Positions 52,350 to 61,104 of a stretch of DNA of 64,000 nt are shown here, one piece after another; within the stretch, counting starts at the first letter, position 1; every line of letters starts with the position of its first letter. Position numbers and translations under genes: made by a program. The DNA lies in NCBI RefSeq assembly GCF_014217565.1, contig NZ_CP043661.1:930001-994000 (forward strand). The letters are read 5' to 3'. The DNA is from Kribbella qitaiheensis (lineage in GTDB: Bacteria > Actinomycetota > Actinomycetes > Propionibacteriales > Kribbellaceae). A model generated the notes under the pieces. It was given only the letters and a program-made list of their open reading frames with translations. It did no database searches and was not told the DNA's origin.

Positions 52350-54437
52350 TCAGACCCGGCGGAGTACGTGGAGCAGGTACTCGCGGCGGTTCAGTGGGTC
52401 GTGGTCGGTTCGGGGGCGGGTCGGGATCCTGCCGGTGACCGGGTGATAGCGGTCGAAGGCTGATTCCAGGACGCCCTCGCCGCGGGTCAGGGCGGGGAGT
52501 TGTTGCTCGAGTTTGTAGACCGCCGCTGCTGGGAGCTCGCCTTCGAGAGTTGAGGTCGCTGCGGCGAGCGCCGGCACTTGCGGGATCGCCCGCAACCGCG
52601 CGAGTGCCGCCAGGACAGAGCGGGTGGTGTCGGTCGGGATCTCCAGCTGGAAACGGTGCATCGGTTCGAGCACCGTCGTACCTGCTTGTTGTATTGCTTT
52701 CATCAAGACCAGCGGGGTCAGGTTCCGGAAGTCGCCCGCGGTACTGGACATGCTCTTGTCGAACACACCATGCGAGTGGCTCTGGCGGGCCGAATACCCC
52801 GAATGCGTCATCACCACTGTGCAGTCAGGGATCTGCCAGCCGTGGATGCTCTGCTGCAAGGTCTCCCGGATGGTCTCCTCGACCGCCTTGATGAACGCGT
52901 ACGGCATCGATCCGAGCTCCACCTCGAGCCGGAAGATCACCCCGGTGTTGACCGGAGCCGGCTCCACCCGCAGACCAACAGTGGCCAGGAACGGATTCGG
53001 GTCGACCTTGTTGAACTCGACCGCCGCACCGGGCCAGTTGAGCCGCTCGATGCAGATCGTCGTCGACTCCCGGAAGGTGACCTCGATCCCGAACTCACCG
53101 GCCAGGGTGGTCTGGATGACCTCCTTCTGCACCTCGCCGTACAGCGATACGAACGTCTCGTGCCGCAGGTCGTCCTGCCGCAGGTTGATCAGCGGATCCT
53201 GCTCGGCCAGCTGGGAGAGCGCGACCTGCAGGTTCCCCTTGTCGGACGTCCGCACCGGCGCGATCACCGTCTCCAGCGTCGGGGGAGCGAAGTAGCCGCT
53301 CTCCGCCGCCGCTGCACCACTCCCGCTGCCCTCGCCACGTCGGCCATCGCCAGGGTCGCCCGTGCCAGGGTCGCCCGTGCCATCGGAGCCGTTGCCACCG
53401 CCAGCGCTGTTGTTGCCGGCGGCACCGACTCTGTCGCCGATCTGGATTCCGCCGAGGCCCCACAGCTTGCCGATCTGGCCCGCCGACACCTCGGTCCGAG
53501 ACAACGTCGAGCCGTTGTCGAAGACGCTGATAGCGGTGACCTTCGCCTCCTGATCACCGCGGAACCGCAACCGGTCCCGCGTCCGGATCGCCCCGGAGAA
53601 CATCCGCACGAACGCGATCTTCTCTCCCGCCGGACCACGCTCCACCTTGAACACGGACCCCGCGACGGGCCCGTCGCCATCGCCTTCGCCGGCCGGCAAC
53701 AAGTCCCGGATCCCTTTGATCAGGTCGTCCGTACCGGCACCGGTGATCGCGGAGCCGAAGTACACCGGATGCACCAGCGCCCGCTTCGTCTGCTCAGCCA
53801 GGCGCGCCCGCAACGCGTCGTACGAGAGCGCCTTCTCATTCTCCACAAAGGTCGCCAGCAACTGCTCGTCGTGCTCGGCCAGCAGGTCGACCATGGCCAA
53901 GGTGAAGCCGGAATCGTCTCGCCCGTACGGCGCGAAGCCGGCTGTCGGCGTACCGAGTCCGCTGGTCGACCCCATCGGGATGACCTCGCTCGCGAGCTTG
54001 TCGGTGATGGTCTTCACCAACTCCTCGTTGCGCGCACCGGCGCGATCCAGCTTGTTGACGAAGATCAGCGTCGGGATCTTCAGTCGCTGCAACGTCCGCA
54101 TCAGCACCCGCGTCTGCGCCTGAACGCCCTCGACCGCCGAGACCACCAGCACGGCACCGTCAAGCACACCGAGCGCCCGCTCGACCTCGGCGATGAAATC
54201 CGGGTGCCCCGGAGTATCGATCAGGTTGACCGTCACATCATCGATGGCGAACGACACCACCGCGGACTTGATCGTGATCCCACGCTGCCGTTCCAACGCC
54301 AGCGAGTCGGTCTGCGTACTGCCGTCGTCAACGCTGCCGACCTCGTCGATAACCCCCGCGGCGTACAACAACCGCTCGGTCAGACTCGTCTTACCGGCGT
54401 CTACATGCGCCAGAATCCCCAAATTGAGTGTTCGCAC
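52350..54437 (-). CDS. Tet(M)/OtrA-like ribosomal protection GTPase with a Gly-rich insert
   Basis: An EF-G-like GTPase of 695 residues that removes tetracycline from the ribosome or has a related translation role. G1 GILAHVDAGKTSLTERLL, G2 region QRGITIKSA, G3 DTPGHPDFIAEVERAL and G4 FVNKLDRAG are intact, and domains III-V follow (FRLEVELGSMPYAFIKAVEE; SGYSARQSHSHG). Around residues 335-382, in domain II, an insert rich in Gly, Ser and Asp-Pro with repeats of TGDPG is not usual for the family. GTG 54437 is the first start at the conserved N-terminus. A self-resistance or intrinsic-resistance role is plausible. Confidence 0.85.
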   Translation of the reverse strand: MRTLNLGILAHVDAGKTSLTERLLYAAGVIDEVGSVDDGSTQTDSLALERQRGITIKSAVVSFAIDDVTVNLIDTPGHPDFIAEVERALGVLDGAVLVVSAVEGVQAQTRVLMRTLQRLKIPTLIFVNKLDRAGARNEELVKTITDKLASEVIPMGSTSGLGTPTAGFAPYGRDDSGFTLAMVDLLAEHDEQLLATFVENEKALSYDALRARLAEQTKRALVHPVYFGSAITGAGTDDLIKGIRDLLPAGEGDGDGPVAGSVFKVERGPAGEKIAFVRMFSGAIRTRDRLRFRGDQEAKVTAISVFDNGSTLSRTEVSAGQIGKLWGLGGIQIGDRVGAAGNNSAGGGNGSDGTGDPGTGDPGDGRRGEGSGSGAAAAESGYFAPPTLETVIAPVRTSDKGNLQVALSQLAEQDPLINLRQDDLRHETFVSLYGEVQKEVIQTTLAGEFGIEVTFRESTTICIERLNWPGAAVEFNKVDPNPFLATVGLRVEPAPVNTGVIFRLEVELGSMPYAFIKAVEETIRETLQQSIHGWQIPDCTVVMTHSGYSARQSHSHGVFDKSMSSTAGDFRNLTPLVLMKAIQQAGTTVLEPMHRFQLEIPTDTTRSVLAALARLRAIPQVPALAAATSTLEGELPAAAVYKLEQQLPALTRGEGVLESAFDRYHPVTGRIPTRPRTDHDPLNRREYLLHVLRRV

Positions 54438-54501
54438 CAATCTCCATGTCCCTTGAACAGGTGAATTCGCCTCTCGGACAAGACATGAAGTGAGATCGCA
54501 C
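54391..54501 (-). CDS. Possible 36-residue leader peptide overlapping the ribosomal-protection gene
   Basis: A GTG at 54501 preceded by AAAGGAG (7 bases between) starts a frame that reads VRSHFMSCPRGEFTCSRD and runs past the GTPase start in a different frame, ending at 54391. Its ribosome site is stronger than that of the GTPase gene. Translation or stalling here could govern expression of the resistance gene, as leader peptides do for several ribosome-targeting resistance genes. This is only a positional inference. Confidence 0.3.
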   Translation of the reverse strand: MRSHFMSCPRGEFTCSRDMEIGANTQFGDSGACRRR

Positions 54502-54636
54502 GACTGCGCTCCTTTGGTGACGACATACGCCGGGGCTCCGGCGCCTCGAGTACAACAGAGCCGCCGCAGCCCCGCCAACAGATTTTCCCATCCGAAGTCG
54601 TGCGCCGGCGGTCGAGGCGCGGCTACGCTGCCCCAG

Positions 54637-55621
54637 ATGGAGACAGCTGAGCCACCGATAGACGCCTGGTCCAACACCCTGGGGACACCGCGCGTCGATC
54701 GGCTAGCGCACGGCAACCCGGACGTACGACTGTGGTCCGTCTGGGGTGACGACGACCGGCCCTATATCTTGCGGGCTGTCGGGCAATGGCGCCCAGGTGC
54801 AAGCCTGACTGACGAACATCGGGTGCTCCTTCATCTGAAGGAGGCTGGAGTCAGCGTCGCGGTTCCTGTCCGCTCAAACGACGGAGCGCTGTACGTGGAG
54901 CACCGCAATCGCACCTACGTCCTGGTACCGAGACTTCCCGCCGATGACGTGGAGCATGAGTTGCTGCCGGACGCAGGCGACGTGTGCGCGAGAATCGGTT
55001 CGGCTATCGGCGGCCTGCACCTGGCGCTCGCGGAGTACCCCCGGGTCGTCGAGTCGTACGAGCACGATCTCTTGCAACACGCCTTCGAAGGGTCCCGCCC
55101 CAAGCTGCCCCGCAACATCCGGGAGCGTTGGATCGATCCGCACGCCGAGGTCGCGAGAACCGTACTGCGCGGGCTACCGATCCAACTGATTCACGGCGAC
55201 TGCAACTCCGGCAACGTTTTGCTGAGCGAAGGTCAGGTGTCCGGTTTCATCGACCTCGACCATCTACCGGTCGGGCAGCGGATCTATGACCTCGCCTATT
55301 ACCTGGTCAGTCGCGTCCGCGATCTCATCGACCCGGTCGAGCGGCCCGGACCGGCGCAGCGCGGCCTTTCTCCGCGTCGTCGGTTTGTATGCGGGCGGGT
55401 ATCACGCGCGGAACCCGCTCTCTGATCTCGAACGCGCGGGCTTACCCGACGCGATGATCGCTGCGGAAGTGTCTCTGACGTCCTGGAGCTACGTCCTGCT
55501 GACGGAACTGCCGCACCGTGCCGGTCCTGCCGAGGCAGACAAGTACGCGCGGGGAGTCGACGCACTGCGCTGGATCAGCCGGAACTTCGAGGAGTTGACC
55601 GCCCAGGTGTGGATCAGCTGA
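54637..55621 (+). CDS. Phosphotransferase (APH/homoserine-kinase-like), frameshifted as sequenced
   Basis: A 327-residue kinase-like protein after correction. The catalytic loop IQLIHGDCNSGNVLLSEG (HGDxxxxN) and the metal-binding FIDLDHLPVGQRIYDLAYYL are intact. The second frame continues SAAFLRVVGLYAGGYHARNP to the stop. One surplus base lies at GGCCC 55343-55347. The substrate may be an aminoglycoside, a choline-type alcohol or homoserine. ATG 54637 is the best start. Its 3' end overlaps the convergent UMP-kinase-like gene by 8 bp. Confidence 0.8.
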
Positions 55622-56328
55622 TGGTGGTGCCGATGGGGGAGCCGGTGGTGATGGCGGCGGCTGCGCCGGGGCGGTCGATGTCGAAGACGTGGAGGGGGAG
55701 GTGGTGGTCGCGGGCGAGGATGAAGGCGGCCCTGGTCCATCACGCCGAGGCCCTTGTCGATGACCTGCTGGTAGCTGAGGTGGTCGAAGCGGCGGGCGGT
55801 CGGGACCTTGTTGGGATCCGCGTCGTACACGCCGTCCGTGCCGTTCTTCGCGACCAGGAGCGCGTCGGCATCGAGCTCGACGGCTCGCTGGACGGACGGA
55901 TAGTCGGTGGTCGTGAACGGCTGCCCGTTGCCGCAGCCGAGCAGGACGATCGAGCCCTTCTCCAGGTGGCGGAGGGCACGCAGGCGGATGTACGGCTCGG
56001 CGAGGTTGTTGATCGGGAGCGCTGTCATCAGCCGTACGTCGGCCTCGCCGAGCTCGTGGAGCTTGCCGCGCAGGAGTACCGCGTTGATGACGGTGCCGAG
56101 CATGCCGATGTTGTCCGCCTCGACCCGGTCGATGCCCCAGTCCTCGGCCCGGTTGCCGCGGAAGACGTTGCCACCGCCGACGACCACCGCGACCTCGACC
56201 CCGGTGTCACGGGCGGCGATGACCTCCCGGGCGAGGTGGTTCAGCCGGTCCTTGTCGAATCCGAACCCGGCCGAACCGGCGATCGCCTGACCGGACAGTT
56301 TGATCACCAGACGGCGGTACTTCGGCAT
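55614..56328 (-). CDS. Uridylate kinase (PyrH) paralogue, frameshifted as sequenced
   Basis: An amino-acid-kinase-fold protein of 237 residues after correction. LVIKLSGQAIAG (phosphate loop), VAVVVGGGNVFRGN, DNIGMLGTVINAVLLR, FTTTDYPSVQRAVELDADAL and GTDGVYDADPNKVPTARRFD are PyrH landmarks. The second frame, entered at GGCCC 55728-55732, gives AFILARDHHLPLHVFDIDRP and ends ITTGSPIGTTIS, the normal PyrH finish. Housekeeping pyrH is normally beside tsf and frr, which are absent here, so this is likely a second copy. Confidence 0.82.
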
Positions 56329-56377
56329 TCCGTGCTCCTCGGATCAGGCGGATGGCGCGGGGTGAAGAGTAGTCCGG

Positions 56378-57016
56378 TCAGAATGCGGTGATCGACGCGG
56401 GGGAACGCTCGACCCGGCTGAGCGCCCGGAGTACCGGAATCTGGCCGTGCCGCCGCAAAGCCAACCTGGTCAGCAGATCGACCACGGTCTGCACGGAACT
56501 GTCGGGGAAGACCGGCGTCGGCACCCCGATGCTGACGGCGAGATCGTCCGAGTGCACCGCCAGCTCCATCATCCTGGTGACGAGCATGTCCTCGAGCGTC
56601 AGCGACCACGGACCCCACAGTGAGATCCGTACTGCGCGGTCGGGCGTCGTCACGAAATCGGCGCCAAGTCGCGCGATGGCAGCGTCGAGTTCGTCGGCAA
56701 GACTGGTGGGCCCGTCGGCCGCGAGTTGATCGCCGCCGGCGCGGATCCGGACGCTGATCTCGTCGTCCGGCGCCGCGTCGATCCACTCCACCCGCGCGTA
56801 GTGGTCGAGCAGCGCGATGGTCGGCTCGGAAGGGATCGGCTCGCGCAGGATCTGCGGGATCGCGAGCACCTGGTACGCGAGATGCCCGGCCAGTCCACCC
56901 ACGCTGAACTCGGCCAGGGCACTCGGCCCGGTCCAGACGGATTCGAGACTCGGCTCGCGGAGCAACCCGGCGGCGATCCGGGACACTGCAAGGAAGTCAG
57001 CTCTGATGTCGGTCAT
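56378..57016 (-). CDS. Mycothiol-dependent maleylpyruvate isomerase family protein
   Basis: A 212-residue DinB-like four-helix protein (MDMPI family). FSVGGLAGHLAYQVLAIPQI, and MMELAVHSDDLAVSIGVPTP with EHxxD-like metal ligands, mark the metal site. Many members are thiol-dependent S-transferases using mycothiol, the actinobacterial thiol; the actual substrate here is unknown. The C-terminal portion (VVDLLTRLALRRHGQIPVLR) is the usual MDMPI tail. No operon partner is visible. Confidence 0.82.
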   Translation of the reverse strand: MTDIRADFLAVSRIAAGLLREPSLESVWTGPSALAEFSVGGLAGHLAYQVLAIPQILREPIPSEPTIALLDHYARVEWIDAAPDDEISVRIRAGGDQLAADGPTSLADELDAAIARLGADFVTTPDRAVRISLWGPWSLTLEDMLVTRMMELAVHSDDLAVSIGVPTPVFPDSSVQTVVDLLTRLALRRHGQIPVLRALSRVERSPASITAF

Positions 57017-57066
57017 CTCTGCATTCTCTCCACGGTGGCTGCGCTGAAAAGGTCCGATCGGGCAGT

Positions 57067-58023
57067 CTAGGGATCGACCATCCGGTCCAGCGTCCGGTAG
57101 GTGCGGTTGCTCGCCGCGGCGGACCGTTGCTCCCGGCCGGTCGCCTCGATGTAGTTCTGGCTGGTGGCGAGGCTGGCGTGGCCGAGCAGCGCCATGATCT
57201 CCGAGGCTGTCGCGCCGTCTTCGGCCAGCCGCGTCGCGAAGGTGTGCCGGAGGGCGTGCAGGTTCGCGCCGACCGGGACGCGGTCGTGCAGACCGGCCCA
57301 GCGGTAGCAGGACTTGACCAAGTACTCGAGGCCGCCGCGGCCGATCGGCTCACCCTCGCGATCCAGGAGCAACCTCACCGAGCGCCCGAACCGCTTGCGT
57401 GGAAAGCGGCGCGCGCACGATTCGACGTACGCGGCAATGATCTTCTCCATGATCGGCTCGACCGGGATGGATCTGTCCCGGCTGCCCTTCCCATGGATGT
57501 GCAGCCGCATCTCGCCGGCGCGGCCGGCCAGCGAGTCGGCTGTCAGGGTGCGCATCTCGGCGGAGCGGAGACCGGCGACGAGCCCGAGGGCGATGACGAG
57601 CACGTCCCGCTCCGGCCAGGGATCGCGCGTCCGGCGTGCACCGTCGGCTGCTGCCCTCAGCAACCTCTCCGGGGTGTCCTCACCACGCAGCGGCTTGGGG
57701 GAGAGGGGAGGGGTCTTGGGTCTCGCCACCGCGCCCATCGGGTTGCCGGTGAGCAGCCCGTCGGCCACACAGAAGGTGAGAAACTGGTTCCAGGTCGACC
57801 AGGCACGGAGTACGGAACTCTTGGCGTGGTCGTCGGCGAACGCACCGAACGCGTCCCGTAACACCTGCGGAGTGAGGTCGGTGACATCGAGGCTCTCGGG
57901 GTCCTCGGCAAGCAATGCGGTGATGCCGGCGAGATCACGACGGTAGGCGGCGGTCGTGTGGGGGGAGTCCTTCCGCGGCCGGCGGGCCGCGAAGAACGCC
58001 GCTTGAGCAGCGAGAACCTTCAT
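57067..58023 (-). CDS. Tyrosine recombinase/integrase (XerC/D-like)
   Basis: A 318-residue site-specific recombinase. An N-terminal SAM-like core-binding domain (SPHTTAAYRRDLAGITALLA) precedes the catalytic domain with Arg in LVAGLRSAEMRTL, Lys in IHGKGSRDRSIPV, HALRHTFATRLAEDG, LLGHASLATSQNYIEATGRE (His and nucleophile Tyr). All six catalytic positions are filled. ATG 58023 is chosen; an upstream ATG lacks a ribosome site. Xer-like rather than phage-like by size; no att core, tRNA or phage gene is seen nearby. Confidence 0.87.
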   Translation of the reverse strand: MKVLAAQAAFFAARRPRKDSPHTTAAYRRDLAGITALLAEDPESLDVTDLTPQVLRDAFGAFADDHAKSSVLRAWSTWNQFLTFCVADGLLTGNPMGAVARPKTPPLSPKPLRGEDTPERLLRAAADGARRTRDPWPERDVLVIALGLVAGLRSAEMRTLTADSLAGRAGEMRLHIHGKGSRDRSIPVEPIMEKIIAAYVESCARRFPRKRFGRSVRLLLDREGEPIGRGGLEYLVKSCYRWAGLHDRVPVGANLHALRHTFATRLAEDGATASEIMALLGHASLATSQNYIEATGREQRSAAASNRTYRTLDRMVDP

Positions 58024-58096
58024 ACCCGCAGGTCTACCGGACCCCACCGACAGTTTCCGTCCCGGTCCCCCGCACATCGTTGCCCCCAGCAAATAT

Positions 58097-58136
58097 TTAT
58101 TCGAATTGATGCATAATGCTAATTATGCATGAATAA
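58097..58136. promoter_or_regulatory. AT-rich double palindrome upstream of the recombinase
   Basis: ATGCATAAT-GCTA-ATTATGCAT (58109-58130) is a perfect palindrome with a 4-base centre, enclosed by TTATTC (58097-58102) and GAATAA (58131-58136). It lies 74 bases before the recombinase ATG in unusually AT-rich DNA. It could be an operator or a recombination site. Confidence 0.45.
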
Positions 58137-58299
58137 GAGCGGGCCGGCATTCCTTCCAGGCTTGGAAAAGCTGCAAGTTGCTGCAGAAAGTCGGCAGTAG
58201 GGGCGGGGGACAGTATCAGCCTCACTGGCACAATTCCCGCAACGGAACATTCTCGAAGCTGCCCAACGAAGGCGCCGACCGGGATTCCATCGAATGGTT

Positions 58300-58552
58300 C
58301 GCGATGGTCGACATATGGCGATGACAAGGCCGATCTGGTCGCCCGCGACAGCGGCTTCCTGTATCGGCACCCTCGGCAAGGACGCCGGCGCGTTCAGCTC
58401 GCGGCTCAAGATCGGCGCCGGCTGGGGGGACTACCCGAAGTACGCCGGCGGGTACGCCACGGTGACGGCGATCTGTGGGGCACCACGGAACGATCAATGC
58501 CGGCCAGGACATGGGCCACGGCTGGACCGGTTACCGTCCCGCTACCTACTAA
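58300..58552 (+). pseudogene. Decayed VCBS/FG-GAP repeat protein tail
   Basis: Pieces in different frames read GDDKADLVARDSGFLYRHP, then FSSRLKIGAGWGDYPKYAGG, then NAGQDMGHGWTGYRPATY before TAA at 58550-58552. GDxKADLxxRD and the GWGxY segments are typical of VCBS/FG-GAP beta-propeller repeats of secreted actinobacterial proteins. Several frame changes and no start show decay. The rest of 58024-58938 has only low-quality frames. Confidence 0.45.
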
Positions 58553-59043
58553 CCCAGCAGCACGGAACAGACCGCCGGTACGATAACTAGGATTCTCATG
58601 AACGAACGTCCAGCCCGGCACACATCCGGCACACATACAACTGCCGGGCCGGTCGCGTTTTGCGCAGCTCTACGGAGAGCCAACAGCCTGACCCACTGCC
58701 TACTGACGGCGAAGAACGCTTCCCTCGACGGCTCTCCCTGGATGTCCGATAATGGACATTATGTCAACTACCAGTCTGCATACAGCGCTCTGTGCCTCGG
58801 ACCGACCGCAGTCGCTCATCGTCTGGAACCGCTCCCCCAAAGTCCAAGCTGTTGTTGACATTGCTTCAAGGCTGTTAGCAGGATGGGGTTTGGCGTCGGC
58901 CGACGCCCAGCCTCTGAGGACCTGCCCCAGCGGGGTCTTTGAGATGGCGAAGGGGAATCCGCCCTCAAGGTCAACTGTCCGTGTCCAGGCCTGTATCGAG
59001 TGTCGCGTCGCTGGGGGGCGAGGACATGTCGAGAAGGCTTGTC
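58553..59043. other. Gene-poor, AT-richer spacer
   Basis: Only poor-quality short frames are found (such as 58598-58858). A palindrome ATAAT-GGAC-ATTAT lies at 58748-58761 and shares the ATAAT-N4-ATTAT form with the palindrome before the recombinase (58113-58126). Nothing else can be supported. Confidence 0.4.
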
Positions 59044-60177
59044 ATGACCAAACAGGGCAGTTTCAAACGCGCCGTCCGCGAACGGGCACGCGAGACCGGG
59101 CAGCGGTACACCCAAGCACTCGCCGATCTGGAACAGATCAACAGATCGCCGTTCGCGCGTACCCGCCCGTTCGAACACTTCGACCTCAAGACCCACCTTG
59201 AGACGCGGTACGGAATTCAGATCAGCTCGCTGGCACCGATCGACGACGACCCAGCCACGCGGCCACGTGGCTCGTGGCCGGGCCACTACCCGTCGACGTT
59301 GCTTGTCCGGCGGGACGACGGTCCGCCATGGATCGCCCGGGTGTTCTCGTCGCAGGCAGACCAGCTCGCTCGTGTCGAGGACGACGCAGAGATCCTGCGG
59401 TTCCTGGCTGCGCACGACTTTCCCGCGGAACGGATCGCGCACGATGATCCGGTGTCGATGTTCAACGACAGCGGCGTGATCGTGACCCAGTTCGTCGACG
59501 GTGGACGCCCGGCCGACGAGCACGGCCGCAGCGAATCCGCCGAGATCGCACAGGAACTGGGCAGCCTGCTGGGGCGACTACACGCGCTCCCCGCGGCAGA
59601 CGGCGCGGTCGCCAGAGACGGCGGTGCGGAGGAAGCCGACGGCGGCTTCTACGTCGGCCGGCCGAAACAGGATCTGGCCGCGGCGATGAGCTTTCTGGCC
59701 AGCGTCGAGGACAAAGTGACCCCCGACGGTCGGGAGAAGTTCGAATGGCTGTGCGATCAGGTCGAGAACGCTGACGACGCCGAAGGGCTGCCCGAAGCGC
59801 TCACCCACAGCAACTACCACCTCTGGGCCGCCGTCGGCATCCCCGGCACGCTCACGATCGTAGGCTGGGCCGGCTCCGGGCGCGGGCCGCGACTACCCGC
59901 ACTCGCCTGGCTCCTGAGGACCACAGCCGAAGGCAACCCGGACAACATCGACGCCGTCCTGCGCGGCTACCGCCAGCACATCCAGCTCACCGACGATGAG
60001 CTCCAAAGGCTCCCCCGAATCCTGACCATGCGAGCACTCTGGTTGGCCTGCCTCGACTGCCAGATAGCGGTGAACAACGGCGACACGCCGACCATCAACG
60101 AGGGTTGGATACACCCAGGAAGCACCGAATACGCCGAACGACTGGCGGCGCGCGCTATCGCAGCATTGAGCCAGTGA
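59044..60177 (+). CDS. Phosphotransferase-fold protein lacking kinase catalytic residues
   Basis: A 377-residue protein. The N-terminus SFKRAVRERARETGQRYTQA is a basic helical segment found on several actinobacterial proteins. The body resembles APH-like kinases up to ALTHSNYHLWAAVG and IVGWAGSGRGPRLPALAWLL. In active relatives these places read HPD/HGDxxxxN and DWxGAGRGPR. Here the Brenner Asp position is Asn/Ser and the metal Asp is Gly, so phosphotransfer is unlikely. ATG 59044 is chosen; ATG 59026 with GCGAGG close by is an alternative. Confidence 0.7.
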   Translation: MTKQGSFKRAVRERARETGQRYTQALADLEQINRSPFARTRPFEHFDLKTHLETRYGIQISSLAPIDDDPATRPRGSWPGHYPSTLLVRRDDGPPWIARVFSSQADQLARVEDDAEILRFLAAHDFPAERIAHDDPVSMFNDSGVIVTQFVDGGRPADEHGRSESAEIAQELGSLLGRLHALPAADGAVARDGGAEEADGGFYVGRPKQDLAAAMSFLASVEDKVTPDGREKFEWLCDQVENADDAEGLPEALTHSNYHLWAAVGIPGTLTIVGWAGSGRGPRLPALAWLLRTTAEGNPDNIDAVLRGYRQHIQLTDDELQRLPRILTMRALWLACLDCQIAVNNGDTPTINEGWIHPGSTEYAERLAARAIAALSQ

Positions 60178-60249
60178 GCCCAGCCAACAATCGGTGCTCG
60201 CCTACTACTCCAGCAAGGCGACAAGCTTCTTCGGCGCGACACCCAGCAG

Positions 60250-61086
60250 TCAAGGACGACTCTTCTGGGTGAGGTGCTGGTGTTGCCGTTCGTGGACGCC
60301 GGCCACCCACTCCCATCCGGTTTTGGCCGATGGGCCGATCCTCGGGTCGTTGAGAACCTGGGTGTCTCGCAGGGCGTGCACGTACGCGCGGTCCTGGTCG
60401 ATCCGTCGGCGGAGCTGATCAGCTCCGCCGACGGAACCGTGCCCAGGGATCACGACGGTGACGTCGCTCGCTACGCCGTCGAGCAGCTGCAGCGCGGCCA
60501 AGTAGTCCTCGATCGGTTCCGAGGCGTTCAGGTCGAGCATCGGGATCAAGACGTCGGACAGCATGTCACCGGCGACGAGAACCCCGCGTTCCTCGATCAG
60601 CAGCGCCGCGTGACCGTGGGCATGCGCTTGATGCTCGATGATCCGGACCTCGGGGCCGTCCCAGGGAATCCGCGCAGCTTCTGCGGGCAGGCCGGTGATT
60701 TGGCCGAGCAGATCCAGGGGTACGCCGTCGGGGACGCCGGCGGCCTTTGCGACCGCCCCTACTCCCCCGGACAGTCGAGCTTTGGCAGTCGCCGCACAGC
60801 GCGCGGTACCGAAACGGGGCGCCGTACCGAGGCCGGCGTGCCAGAGCAGGTGATCCCAATGAGGATGCGTCGAGAAACCCGCCACGACGATCTGGCCCGA
60901 ATCGGACAGGTCCTTCGCGAGGCAGGCCAGTTCGTCGCCCAGCACCCCGGCGTCGATGACCAACATGCCACCCTGGCCTTGCACGACAATGGCGTTGCTC
61001 TGGCAGAACTCGCTCTCATGGACCAGTACACCCTCCGCCACCTGCTTCAGCACGGGCTCCCCTCCCCTGGCGATTGCGTTCTCCAA
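60250..61086 (-). CDS. MBL fold metallo-hydrolase
   Basis: A 278-residue metallo-beta-lactamase-fold enzyme. The zinc motif THPHWDHLLWHAGL (HxHxDH), a second His in AHAHGHAALLIEERG, LVAGDMLSDVLIPML with the bridging Asp, and IPGHGSVG are present. The substrate is unknown; the group includes glyoxalase II and quorum-quenching lactonases. It lies 18 bp downstream of the GNAT gene on the same strand. Confidence 0.85.
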   Translation of the reverse strand: MENAIARGGEPVLKQVAEGVLVHESEFCQSNAIVVQGQGGMLVIDAGVLGDELACLAKDLSDSGQIVVAGFSTHPHWDHLLWHAGLGTAPRFGTARCAATAKARLSGGVGAVAKAAGVPDGVPLDLLGQITGLPAEAARIPWDGPEVRIIEHQAHAHGHAALLIEERGVLVAGDMLSDVLIPMLDLNASEPIEDYLAALQLLDGVASDVTVVIPGHGSVGGADQLRRRIDQDRAYVHALRDTQVLNDPRIGPSAKTGWEWVAGVHERQHQHLTQKSRP

Positions 61087-61104
61087 CTCGAGATTGTGAT
61101 GACG

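Noticed and set aside
57067..58136. Prophage or integrative element around the tyrosine recombinase
   Set aside because: No tRNA gene, attachment-site repeat, replication, structural or transfer genes were found. The recombinase is Xer-like in size.
58752..59201. Frame starting with a segment like SLIVWNRSPK, reminiscent of 6-phosphogluconate-dehydrogenase-type Rossmann proteins
   Set aside because: The similarity is limited to about ten residues, there is no GxGxxG, and the frame runs antisense or out of phase into the next gene.
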